64,000 nucleotides of DNA from NCBI GenBank assembly GCA_000350305.1, contig CP002916.1, positions 248,001 to 312,000 on the forward strand, read 5' to 3'. The translations under genes were made by a program, and so were the position numbers. How positions within the stretch are numbered: the stretch's first letter is position 1; each line of letters begins with the position of its first letter. This DNA is from Thermoplasmatales archaeon BRNA1 (GTDB lineage: Archaea > Thermoplasmatota > Thermoplasmata > Methanomassiliicoccales > Methanomethylophilaceae). Positions 15,572 to 23,575 of this stretch are shown here, one piece after another. Below the pieces are notes generated by a model. The model did no database searches. It was not told the DNA's origin and saw only the letters and a program-made list of their open reading frames with translations.

Positions 15572-16213
15572 ATGGCATTTGAGAACGAGACGAAAGCAAT
15601 CAAAGATGCAATGGTGGCCTACAAGGTTCAGGGAATCGTCGACGCAGTCGACAAGGCCCTCGCGGCCGGAATGGGCCCGACCGAGATCATCAACGCGATG
15701 GGTGACGGAATGTCCGACGTCGGAGTCCTCTTCGAGCGCGGAAAGCTGTTCCTCCCCCATGTCCTGTCCGCCGCTGGTGGAATGACCAAGGCAATGGAGA
15801 AGCTCAACCCCCTTCTCGCAGCTGCCGGAGGCGACAAGCAGGAGAAGAAGGCCTCCGTCGTCATGGGAACCGTCGAGGGAGACGTCCACGACATCGGAAA
15901 GTCGATCTGCTCCACCATGCTGCAGTGCGCAGGTTTTGATGTCCACGACCTCGGAAGGGACGTCCCCACCCCGAAGTTCCTGGACGAGGTCACCAAGAAC
16001 GGATGCACCATGGTCGGAATGTCCGCCCTTATGACCACTACCATGGTCGTTATGAAGACTGTCATCGAGCAGCTGAAGGATCTGGGCGTGCGCGATAAGA
16101 CCATCGTCATGGTCGGCGGAGCGCCCATCACCCAGGCCTATGCTGACAAGATCGGCGCGGACATCTACGGAGAGTCCGCTTCTGAAACCACTGCAAAAGT
16201 CAAGGATCTGTGA
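15572..16213 (+). CDS. mtbC: Dimethylamine corrinoid protein
   Basis: A 213-aa cobalamin-binding protein. The N-terminal four-helix cap covers residues 1-90 and the Rossmann B12 domain follows, with DVHDIG at 104-109 (His106 is the lower axial cobalt ligand) and MVGGAPI near 180. It accepts the methyl group from the methyltransferase and passes it to the CoM methylase MtbA. It precedes mtbB by 9 bases, so MtbC is the likely assignment, but sequence alone does not fully separate MtbC from MttC. This is the only corrinoid protein in the island. Confidence 0.85.
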   Translation: MAFENETKAIKDAMVAYKVQGIVDAVDKALAAGMGPTEIINAMGDGMSDVGVLFERGKLFLPHVLSAAGGMTKAMEKLNPLLAAAGGDKQEKKASVVMGTVEGDVHDIGKSICSTMLQCAGFDVHDLGRDVPTPKFLDEVTKNGCTMVGMSALMTTTMVVMKTVIEQLKDLGVRDKTIVMVGGAPITQAYADKIGADIYGESASETTAKVKDL

Positions 16214-16222
16214 GGTATCTGA

Positions 16223-17623
16223 ATGACAGAGTATATTACCAGAATGGGAGACGGAAGGACCGTCTACATGACCAGGGAGAACGTCCTGGAAGACATCAGG
16301 AAAGGAATGGCCGACGCCGCAGACGCAGCGGGCGTTCCCGACCTCAATGAGAACGAGATCGAGCAGATGGCGGATGTCATCTGCTCCGACGAGCGCCTTG
16401 TCTCGGTTCCCCGCGGACACGAGGTCGTCATGAGTGAGGACGGAGGTCCCTACAAGATGATGATCGACTCCGGAAGCAGCGGAAACGGAATCGAGATCAG
16501 CAGGCTCCAGGCGATCCTCGCCCACGAGCGCACCCTGGGAATGGATTCTTTCCAGCTGGCACACATCGACTACTCCATCAAGGCCGTCAAGCCCATCATC
16601 GGATACGAGGCACAGGCCATGGAGCAGATCAACATGCTCAGCACCGTCCCCCTCCTCTACGGAGCGATGCCCAACATGGGTCTCTACTACGCCCCCGACG
16701 GACCGTTCGGAAACCCGGCAGACCTGATGAGGGAGTTCAAGATGGAGGAGGCCATGGACCAGGCCGAGAAGGCAGCGGCCCAGATCGCAGCCGACATCGA
16801 CTACGTCTTCTCCGGAATGATGGCCGCCGGGTCCGAGGGATGGAACTTCGACACCACCGCCTCCGCCGGAGACGCCGACTTCGTCGGAACTCTCAACGGA
16901 ATCACCGAGGTCAGGAAGAAATTCCCCAACGCTTACATCGAGATGGGAATGGCTGCCGAGAACGTCCTCGGTATCCACGGATCCATCGAGTACGACGGAA
17001 CCCCCGTTGCCGGACTCTACCCCCACCAGCAGGTGAAGCTCGCCGAGAAGGCCGGAGTCAACATCTTCGGTCCTGTCGTCAACACCAACACCTCCAGGAG
17101 TTTTGCATGGAACATCGCCCGCGCCGTCACCATGGTGAAGGAGTGCGAGAAGGTGTCCAACATCCCCTGCCATGTCAACATGGGAATGGGTGTCGGAGGA
17201 ATCCCCATGTCCGAGTGCCCTCCGCTTGACGCGGTTTCCCGCGCTAACAAGCTGATGGTCGAGATCGCACACGTCGACGGTATCTAGGCCGGAGCCGGGG
17301 ACCCCCTCGGAATGTCCAACGCCCATGTCGCCGCCTCCGGAATGGGAGGAGTGAGGACTGCGGGAGACCTCGTCGCACGCATGGAGTTCTCCAAGAACAT
17401 GAAGCTCGCAAAGGCGAAGGAGTACGTCGCCAAGAAGCTCGGAATCTCCGAGATCGAGATCGCAGACGAGACCGTCATGAGGGACCTTAGGTACGATCTC
17501 GGACTCGGAAACGTCACTTCGATTCCCGGCGCAGCCAAGGGAATGGAGGCCAAGCTCAACATCGAAAAGGTCCTCGGAATCACGATCAACAGCTGTGAGA
17601 AGTTCCGCGGAACCCTGAGATGA
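16223..17623 (+). CDS. mtbB: Dimethylamine:corrinoid methyltransferase with pyrrolysine
   Basis: A 466-aa protein if the in-frame UAG at codon 355 is read as pyrrolysine. The frame continues without a break after the UAG, ending at TGA, and both halves match MtbB of Methanosarcina closely: before it HIDYSFKPVKPV-like, [45 protein letters not shown]; after it [26 protein letters not shown], and a C-terminus CEKFRGTLR. The enzyme demethylates dimethylamine, using the pyrrolysine imine in the TIM-barrel active site to activate the amine, and methylates MtbC. Pyl-tRNA synthesis genes are not in the window. Confidence 0.95.
17285..17287 (+). other. In-frame UAG (pyrrolysine 355) of mtbB
   Basis: TAG follows ...EIAHVDGI and precedes AGAGDPLGM. 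It falls at the same site as Pyl356 of the characterised MtbB, and the reading frame is conserved on both sides. Confidence 0.95.
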
Positions 17624-17636
17624 AACATTAAAAACA

Positions 17637-17652
17637 GCGGGCTTCGGCCCGC
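17637..17652 (+). terminator. UUCG-loop hairpin between mtbB and the permease
   Basis: GCGGGC-TTCG-GCCCGC, a six-pair stem with the very stable UUCG tetraloop, 13 bases after the mtbB stop. No T-run follows and a GGTGAT-like ribosome site comes after it, so it may be an attenuator or an mRNA-stabilising processing site rather than a full terminator. Confidence 0.55.
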
Positions 17653-17670
17653 ACCGTTTCAGGTGATAAA

Positions 17671-18720
17671 ATGGTTCAAGACATAGAACAGATAGTCCTG
17701 AAGGAGAAGAAGAACCGTATCAAATGGGGATTCATCTGGGTCATTCTGATCGCTATCTTCTGGGGAATCGGTTACGTCCCCATGGCGACCATCTGGTGCG
17801 TCCCCGAGATCGACGGTCTCCTCGGGATGGAGGGAGACAAGGGATACCTTGGAACCTCTCTCCTCATCTCCGCTCTGCAGGCTATCGTATTCATGCTGTT
17901 CCTCACCATCGTATGGTGCGGAGCAACCGGTAAGCTGAAGGAATACAAGAAGACCATCTCCAACAAGAAGATTGTCAAGTGGATCCTCATCGGAGCAGCC
18001 TTCGGAGGGCCGTGTGCAATCTTCGGAAGCACCATCGCCATCGGATACATCGGAGCCGGATTCGCCGCCGCCATGGGTCTGATGTCCGCCATCACCGGAG
18101 CCCTCTTCGCCAGGATCATGAACAAGGAGAAGCTGTCCACCAACGCCATCCTCGGAATCATCATCCTGCTCATCGGAGGAATCATCATCCTCGATCCCTC
18201 GACCATGGTCGACGAGATTAAGAACGGAAGCGCCGTCGGATACATCGGTGCCCTGATGTCCATCATCGGATGGGGACTGGAAGGAAACTTCGCCGTCAGG
18301 TCCCTCGATGTCACCGATTCCGACGCGAGTCTCCCCGTCAGGTACACCCTGGAGAGTCTCCTGTGGATCTGCATCATCCTGCCGATCTCCATCGTGATCT
18401 TCGGTCCCTCCGAGTTCATCGACGCGATGGTCGACTGTTTCACCAACGCACCTGTCCTGTTCTGGGAGTTCATGGCCGCCATGACCCTCGGAATGTGCTA
18501 CGTGTGCCAGTACAGGTCCTTCGCCACCCTCGGTGTCGGACGTACCCTCAGCATCCAGTCGTTCTACGTGCCGGTTTCGCTGATCGCCCTGTACTTCTTC
18601 ATGGGACAGGAGATCGGAATCATGCTCGCAGCAGGATCCCTCATCGCCGTCTTCGGAATGTTCGTGATGTACAGAGAGAGCAGTTCGATCATAGATTCCA
18701 CCCGTGATATGGAGGATTGA
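17671..18720 (+). CDS. mtbP: Predicted methylamine permease (DMT-like, MttP/MtbP type)
   Basis: A 349-aa membrane protein with about 10 hydrophobic helices in two similar halves, the pattern of the drug/metabolite transporter superfamily. Conserved stretches include WGIGYVPMATIW (helix 1), FGSTIAIGYIGAGFAAAMGLMSAITGALFARIM, and ALMSIIGWGLEGNFAVRSLDV. Proteins of this kind sit beside mtb/mtt genes in Methanosarcina and are named MttP/MtbP. It lies after mtbB behind a hairpin and a GGTGAT ribosome site. Dimethylamine uptake is inferred from context; trimethylamine is an equal possibility. Confidence 0.75.
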   Translation: MVQDIEQIVLKEKKNRIKWGFIWVILIAIFWGIGYVPMATIWCVPEIDGLLGMEGDKGYLGTSLLISALQAIVFMLFLTIVWCGATGKLKEYKKTISNKKIVKWILIGAAFGGPCAIFGSTIAIGYIGAGFAAAMGLMSAITGALFARIMNKEKLSTNAILGIIILLIGGIIILDPSTMVDEIKNGSAVGYIGALMSIIGWGLEGNFAVRSLDVTDSDASLPVRYTLESLLWICIILPISIVIFGPSEFIDAMVDCFTNAPVLFWEFMAAMTLGMCYVCQYRSFATLGVGRTLSIQSFYVPVSLIALYFFMGQEIGIMLAAGSLIAVFGMFVMYRESSSIIDSTRDMED

Positions 18721-18725
18721 TTGAG

Positions 18726-19013
18726 ATGCCTATCCTAAGTATCAAGTCCGGACTCCTGAAGAGGATCTACGAAGCGGGAGGGCCCGTCTGGGAAGACGAA
18801 CTGGTCAAGGCCACCATGGAGGCGGAGGGAGTCTTCTCCGACTACTGGAAGTGGACCATCCGCTACTACATGATGGAGATGCTCGCTAACGGAATGATCG
18901 ATGCGGTCGAGTACAAGCTCGGCGACGAGTCCAATTTCGGAAGCGAGCATTCGATTGCAAAGTATCAGATCAACGACTTCGGAAAGATGAAAGTCGAATC
19001 CATGCTGTTGTGA
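18726..19013 (+). CDS. Small predicted winged-helix protein in the methylamine island
   Basis: A 95-aa soluble protein starting MPILSIKSGLLKRIYEAGG. Predicted secondary structure (helix, helix, helix, beta-hairpin with MIDAVEYKLGDESNFGSEHSIAKYQIND) resembles a small winged helix and the spacing of turn residues is compatible, but I do not recognise a family. The ATG at 18726 has GGAGG at 18711-18715; a TTG at 18717 is an alternative. It follows the permease gene by only 5 bases. A regulator or methyltransferase accessory is possible. Confidence 0.6.
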   Translation: MPILSIKSGLLKRIYEAGGPVWEDELVKATMEAEGVFSDYWKWTIRYYMMEMLANGMIDAVEYKLGDESNFGSEHSIAKYQINDFGKMKVESMLL

Positions 19014-19018
19014 TATCC

Positions 19019-19138
19019 ATGTTCGATCTAGACGAATTCTTCGCTTTCAACAATGCGGATGTGGTCTACTGCGTCTTCGCCGTCGTGCTGACCGTAGCGG
19101 CCATCTTCATTGGAAGGACCTTCTTCAAGAAGATCTGA
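19019..19138 (+). CDS. 39-aa single-pass membrane peptide
   Basis: A short open frame, MFDLDEFFAFNNADVVYCVF followed by a hydrophobic helix (AVVLTVAAIFI, about 18-31) and a basic end (GRTFFKKI). It lies 5 bases after the 95-aa gene and just before a hairpin. The acidic N-terminus, central membrane helix and positive C-terminal end fit a small membrane protein, possibly partnering the permease. Too short for usual gene finders; no family recognised. Confidence 0.55.
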   Translation: MFDLDEFFAFNNADVVYCVFAVVLTVAAIFIGRTFFKKI

Positions 19139-19148
19139 AAACCATTTA

Positions 19149-19166
19149 AGGGGCCGGAAGGCCCCT
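19149..19166 (+). terminator. GGAA-loop hairpin upstream of mttB
   Basis: AGGGGCC-GGAA-GGCCCCT, a 7-bp stem, 10 bases after the 39-aa peptide stop. A second RBS-bearing leader follows before mttB. It may separate a downstream mttB unit, or stabilise a processed mttB mRNA. Confidence 0.55.
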
Positions 19167-19191
19167 GGTACACTTATAAGGAGGAATTACA

Positions 19192-20679
19192 ATAGCAAAA
19201 GCAAGCTTCACCCTTCTAACCAAAAGCGATCTCGACAAGATTCACGAGACGACCATGAGGGTTCTCGAGAACGTCGGCCTCAGGGTGGATTATTCCGAGG
19301 CAAGGAAGCTGCTGAAGGAGAACGGGTGCGATGTCAACGAGGAGACGAGGGTCGTCAAGTTCCCCCGTGCCGTCGTCGAGAAGGCGATCAAGAGCGCGCC
19401 CGAGAAGTTCAACATGTATGGACGCACCGGAAAGTGCGTCGAGATGGTCAGCGACGGTTCCCACACCAACTATCTGACTTTCGGAGTCGGAACAGAATAT
19501 ACTGTTTACAAGGGGCACAACAGCTACGAGACCAGGGGAAGCACCCTGAAGGACATCGGGGAGATCTGTAAGGTCACCGATGCACTCGACAACATCGACT
19601 GGCTCTGTGCACCCGTATCCGCCGTCGACCTTGCGGTGGACGAGACCAAATGCAGGCCTCTGAGGGAGTGGAAGGAGATCTTCATGAACCTCACCAAGCC
19701 CCTCATGGCGGATCCCGACCCGAGATACATCGAGGATTACTTCGCCATGGAGGTAGCCCTGTACGACGGAGACGAGGAGAAGGCCAGGAAGATGCCTGTT
19801 TCCATCATGGGAAGCTGCCCCTCCAGTCCCCTCCAGCTCGACGAGACCTTCGGAAGGTTCGCGATGGCGGCACCGAAGTACGGATTCCCGATGATGGTCC
19901 TTTCAATGGCCATGGGAGCGGCATCCGCGCCCATCAGCATCGCCGGAACCCTCGTCACCCACAATGCGGAGGTCCTTGCGGGAATCACCCTGGTCCAGCT
20001 CTCCTGTCCCGGAGCGCCCTGCTTCTACGGAAGCTCCACCACTTCGTTCGACTTCTACACCGGATCGGCACCTGTCGGATCTCCCGAGCTGGCACTTATC
20101 AGTGCAGGCGTGTCCGAACTCGGACAGTACTACAAGATCCCCACCGTCGTCGCCGGTACTTAGACCGACGCCAAGAGGCCCAACGAGCAGTGCGGACACG
20201 AGAAGACAATCACAGGAATCCTTCCGGGAATGACCGGGGCATCCAACATCTACGGATCCGGAATGCTCTCCCTCGGAATGTCGTTCTCCCTCGAGCAGCT
20301 CGTCATCGACAACGACATCATCGGGATGATCAAGTACGCCGCCAAGGGAATCGAGGTCAACGACGGCACCATGGCATACCAGACCATCGTGGACGTCGGA
20401 ATCGGAAACGACTTCCTCGCGACCCCGGACACCATGGCAAACATGGAGAACCCCTCGGCACCCACAATGTTCGACCGTTCAATGCGCCCCGAGTGGGAGA
20501 GGGCGGGAGAGAAGGACACAGGCGATATCGCCCACGAGAAGGTTGTCGACATCCTTGAGAACCACAAGGTCGAGCCGATGAGCGACTACGCCATCAAGAG
20601 GTTCGACGAGATCATCGCCGCCGCTGAGGAAAGGATCAAGAAGGAACTGGAGGAGAGGGATGCAGAATCTGAGGATTGA
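19192..20679 (+). CDS. mttB: Trimethylamine:corrinoid methyltransferase with pyrrolysine; apparent AUA start
   Basis: A 495-aa MttB if the UAG at codon 324 (20161-20163) is read as pyrrolysine. Both sides match Methanosarcina MttB: GAPCFYGSSTTSFDFYTGSAPVG-like, then IPTVVAG, then after the UAG TDAKRPNEQCGHEKT and GASNIYGSGMLSLGMSFSLEQLVIDND. No ATG, GTG or TTG exists at the expected N-terminus. The homologous start IAKASFTLLT (like MAK... in relatives) begins at ATA, seven bases after GGAGG (19180-19184), with an in-frame stop just upstream; the next ATG is 21 codons later. It transfers a methyl group from trimethylamine to a corrinoid protein; no mttC lies next to it. Confidence 0.93.
20161..20163 (+). 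other. In-frame UAG (pyrrolysine 324) of mttB
   Basis: TAG lies between TVVAGT and TDAKRPNEQCGHEKT, the exact place of the pyrrolysine in MttB. The frame runs on to a TGA at 20677-20679. Confidence 0.95.
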
Positions 20680-22114
20680 GATCCTATCCAGGGACGAGAT
20701 TCGTCGCATCCACGAAGCCTCCCTCGAGGTTCTAGATTCGGTAGGAATAGCCATTGCCGATGAGGAGGCCCGCAGGATTCTTGCGAACGCTGGTTGCAGT
20801 GTGTGCGAGGAATCCAAGATTGTCAAGATCCCCAGCGGACTCATCGAAGATGCTCTTTCCAAGTGCCCGAAATCATTCGTGCTCCATGGTCGTGATAGGA
20901 AATATGATGTGAAAATGGTGAGCGACGGTTCGGTAACCAATTACATCAATCTCGGTATCGGGACCAGGGTCACCGAGTATCTCGGCAGGGGACAGTACCG
21001 CATCAGGGACAGCACCTTGGCAGATACGGCAGATTTCGCCAAGGTGTTCGATGCCTGCGGCAATCTCAACTGGATGACTCAACCCTCGTCTGCACTCGAC
21101 CTGATGACCAAGAAGTGCGTCCGTACCCTTCACGAAGTGAATGCGCTGATGTCCAACACGGCCAAGCCGATACTCCCGGATCCAAACTATCAGTACGTGG
21201 ACAGCTACTTTGAGATGATGAAAGCGGTGTATTCCGGGGATGAGGAAGAGGCGAGAAAAAACTCGTTCTTCATAATCGGAGGTACATCGTCCAGTCCTCT
21301 GCAGCTGGATGTTCCCGACTGTCAATTAATGATCCGCGGCGCAAAGCTCGGTATGCCCATCATGACCATGACTATGGAGATGGCTGGCACCACAGCACCG
21401 GTTCATGAGGCCGGAACCTTGGTCCTGCACAACTGCGAAGCACTGACAAACATACTGCTGGCACAGTTATGCATGCCGGGAACACGTTGTCTGTATGGAA
21501 CCGCAACGACAAACTTCGATTTCGCGAATAACACAGCGCCGTTCGGATCCCCGCAGGCAGCTCTCCTGAGCAGTGCAATCGCACAGATCGCCCAGTATTA
21601 CGGTCTTCCAAGCATCACTACCGGAGGAGGTAGCGACTCCATCCACGTCGATGTTCAGTCCGGACATGAGAGTACAATGACTGCATTGCTCACGGCCCTT
21701 TCGGGCTCGAACAACGTGTTCGGGTCCGGACTGCTGGAGCTCGGAATGTCCTTCTCCCTCGAGCAGCTCGTTCTTAGGAATGAGATGATTGACCAGGAGC
21801 AGAGGATTCTGAGAGGGATTCGTGTTGATGACGAGACGCTGTCTTTGTCCGAGATAATGCAGGCAGGTGTCGGAGGCGACTTCATCACCATGCCCGCAAC
21901 GGTTTCCGCGATGTCGGATGTCCAGACCGACCGTCTGTTCAACAAGAGCATGTATGATGAATGGGCCGACCGCGACTCAAAAGACGCTCTCGAAAGGGCC
22001 CATGACAGAGTGCAGGATATCCTCGTGAACCACAGAACGACACCTATCGAGCCGGACGCAAGGAAGGCCATAGATGCGTTGATCAGCAAAGCGGATGAAA
22101 AGCTCAAAGAATGA
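20660..22114 (+). CDS. MttB-superfamily methyltransferase without pyrrolysine
   Basis: A 484-aa paralogue of the preceding MttB with the same TIM-barrel landmarks (TSSSPLQLD, CLYGTATTNFDF, GSPQAALLSS, GSGLLELGMSFSLEQLV). The residue aligned with pyrrolysine is glycine (LPSITTGGGSDS, codon 324, GGT at 21629-21631). Non-Pyl MttB homologues such as MtgB act on glycine betaine or other quaternary amines, so this may demethylate a quaternary amine, or act as a partner of MttB. It overlaps mttB by 20 bases, so the two are co-translated. Substrate unknown. Confidence 0.8.
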   Translation: MQNLRIEILSRDEIRRIHEASLEVLDSVGIAIADEEARRILANAGCSVCEESKIVKIPSGLIEDALSKCPKSFVLHGRDRKYDVKMVSDGSVTNYINLGIGTRVTEYLGRGQYRIRDSTLADTADFAKVFDACGNLNWMTQPSSALDLMTKKCVRTLHEVNALMSNTAKPILPDPNYQYVDSYFEMMKAVYSGDEEEARKNSFFIIGGTSSSPLQLDVPDCQLMIRGAKLGMPIMTMTMEMAGTTAPVHEAGTLVLHNCEALTNILLAQLCMPGTRCLYGTATTNFDFANNTAPFGSPQAALLSSAIAQIAQYYGLPSITTGGGSDSIHVDVQSGHESTMTALLTALSGSNNVFGSGLLELGMSFSLEQLVLRNEMIDQEQRILRGIRVDDETLSLSEIMQAGVGGDFITMPATVSAMSDVQTDRLFNKSMYDEWADRDSKDALERAHDRVQDILVNHRTTPIEPDARKAIDALISKADEKLKE

Positions 22115-22127
22115 CATAAATCCCTTA

Positions 22128-22152
22128 ACCCGGCCCCGAAGCCGGGTCTTTT
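22128..22152 (+). terminator. Intrinsic terminator of the methylamine operon
   Basis: ACCCGGC (22128-22134) and GCCGGGT (22141-22147) form a 7-bp stem, followed by CTTTTT. It lies 13 bases after the second methyltransferase stop and before the convergent rpiA. Confidence 0.8.
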
Positions 22153-22158
22153 TCCCGT

Positions 22159-22851
22159 TCATTCCATGACGGAGGTGGTGCCGTCCTTCTTGGAGATGAT
22201 GACGGCCGCGACCATATTCAGGAACAGGCCGCATTCCACGACCCCGGGGATGGTGTCCAGGGCCTGCTGGAGGAAGAATGCCCTGTCGATTCCCTCAGGG
22301 AACCTGCAGTCGTAGATGAAGTTCCCGCCGTCGGTGACGAAGGGCTTTCCGTCCTTCATCCTGAGGACCGGCTCGCATCCCTGCCTCTTGAGTCCGTAAG
22401 CGGTCTTGAGGTGTCCGAACTGGAGGACCTCCACCGGCAGGGGCGCCTTGGTCCCGAGTTTCTCCACGGTCTTGCTCTCGTCCACGATGATGATTTCGGA
22501 GACGGATGCGGCCGCTACGATCTTCTCGCGCAGGAGCGCACCCCCCAGACCCTTGATGAGGTTCATTCCGGGGTCTACCTCGTCGGCCCCGTCGATGGTG
22601 ACGTCGATGTGATCTACGTCGTTGAGGTCCAGAGTGGTGATGCCGCACTCTTTGGCAAGGTCCTCGGAGGCGTTGGAGGTGGTGACGCATTTCAGGTCGT
22701 AGCCCTGTGCGACGAGCTCCCCGACCCTCTTGATGGCGAAATAGGCGGTGCTTCCGGTACCCAGACCGACGATCATTCCGTCTTTAACGTAGTCGTTGAC
22801 GGCCTTCTCCGCCGCCGCCTTCTTCATCGCCTGCTGGTCGAGCTCCGCCAT
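22159..22851 (-). CDS. rpiA: Ribose-5-phosphate isomerase A
   Basis: A 230-aa isomerase interconverting ribose-5-phosphate and ribulose-5-phosphate. The phosphate-binding GLGTGSTAYFAI (about 29-40), the catalytic TIDGADEVDPGMNLIKGLGGALLREKIVA (about 87-115) and VTDGGNFIYD are all present. Start is ATG at 22851; a GTG one codon upstream is an alternative. It is convergent with the methylamine operon and divergent from dph6. Confidence 0.96.
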   Translation of the reverse strand: MAELDQQAMKKAAAEKAVNDYVKDGMIVGLGTGSTAYFAIKRVGELVAQGYDLKCVTTSNASEDLAKECGITTLDLNDVDHIDVTIDGADEVDPGMNLIKGLGGALLREKIVAAASVSEIIIVDESKTVEKLGTKAPLPVEVLQFGHLKTAYGLKRQGCEPVLRMKDGKPFVTDGGNFIYDCRFPEGIDRAFFLQQALDTIPGVVECGLFLNMVAAVIISKKDGTTSVME

Positions 22852-22915
22852 CACTAAAACCTCTGATCCCCCAATAAACGAAAAATCATATTAACCTAAC
22901 GTCAGATTGGAAACC

Positions 22916-23575
22916 ATGCGTCTAGCGTCCCTCTGGTCCGGCGGCAAGGATTCCGCTTTTTCCCTTTACACCGCGGAGCAGATGGGCCACGAGGTCCCGT
23001 ACATTGTGAACGTGGTCCCGGATGACAAGCAGTCGTGGATCTTCCATACCCCCAACCTCAACAACGTGCCAGCGATGGCGGAATCCATGGGGAAGGAACT
23101 GATCCTGGGACATTCCACGGGAGAGGAGGACTCCGACATGGAGGGACTCCGCAGGGCCCTCGAGGGACTCGATGTGGACGGCGTCGTCTCGGGTGCGGTG
23201 TGGTCGGACTACCAGTGGGACAGGATGAACATCGTCTGCGGGGAACTGGACCTGAAGTTTCTCGCACCCATGTGGAGGAAGGACCAGGATCTCCTCCTGG
23301 ATGAGATCATAGCCTCCGGGACCAAGGCGATAATCGTCGGTTATTACGCCGACGGATTCGACGAATCCTGGCTCGGAAGGATCATCGACGAGGACTGTGC
23401 CAGAGATCTCAAAAAACTCCGCGATAAGTTCGGGATAAGCATCATGGGCGAGGGAGGGGAATACGAGTCGATGACCGTCGATTCCCCGCTGTACTCCCAT
23501 CCGCTCGCCGTGAGGAAATCCGAGAAAGTGGTCGGGGCCTGCTCCGGCACTCTGAAGGTTACCGAGCTCAGCTGA
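22916..23575 (+). CDS. dph6: Diphthine-ammonia ligase
   Basis: A 219-aa PP-loop ATPase of the Dph6 (ATPBD4) family. It shows [14 protein letters not shown] (PP-loop, about 5-18) and the C-terminal [15 protein letters not shown] motif specific to the family. It amidates diphthine to diphthamide on archaeal EF2. The frame can start earlier at TTG, but ATG 22916 begins at the homology. Its last 8 bases overlap the end of the convergent copper ATPase gene. Confidence 0.93.
   Translation: MRLASLWSGGKDSAFSLYTAEQMGHEVPYIVNVVPDDKQSWIFHTPNLNNVPAMAESMGKELILGHSTGEEDSDMEGLRRALEGLDVDGVVSGAVWSDYQWDRMNIVCGELDLKFLAPMWRKDQDLLLDEIIASGTKAIIVGYYADGFDESWLGRIIDEDCARDLKKLRDKFGISIMGEGGEYESMTVDSPLYSHPLAVRKSEKVVGACSGTLKVTELS

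Noticed and set aside
15521-17326. A 601-codon frame antisense to mtbC and mtbB
   Set aside because: Shadow of the highly biased codon use of the methyltransferase genes.
17312-17623. A separate 103-codon gene after the mtbB UAG
   Set aside because: It is the C-terminal part of MtbB in the same frame, not an independent gene.
20230-20679. A separate gene after the mttB UAG
   Set aside because: It is the C-terminal part of MttB; frame and homology are continuous across the UAG.
23568-23575. Overlap of the dph6 and copA 3' ends as a regulatory antisense feature
   Set aside because: An 8-base convergent overlap is ordinary in compact genomes.
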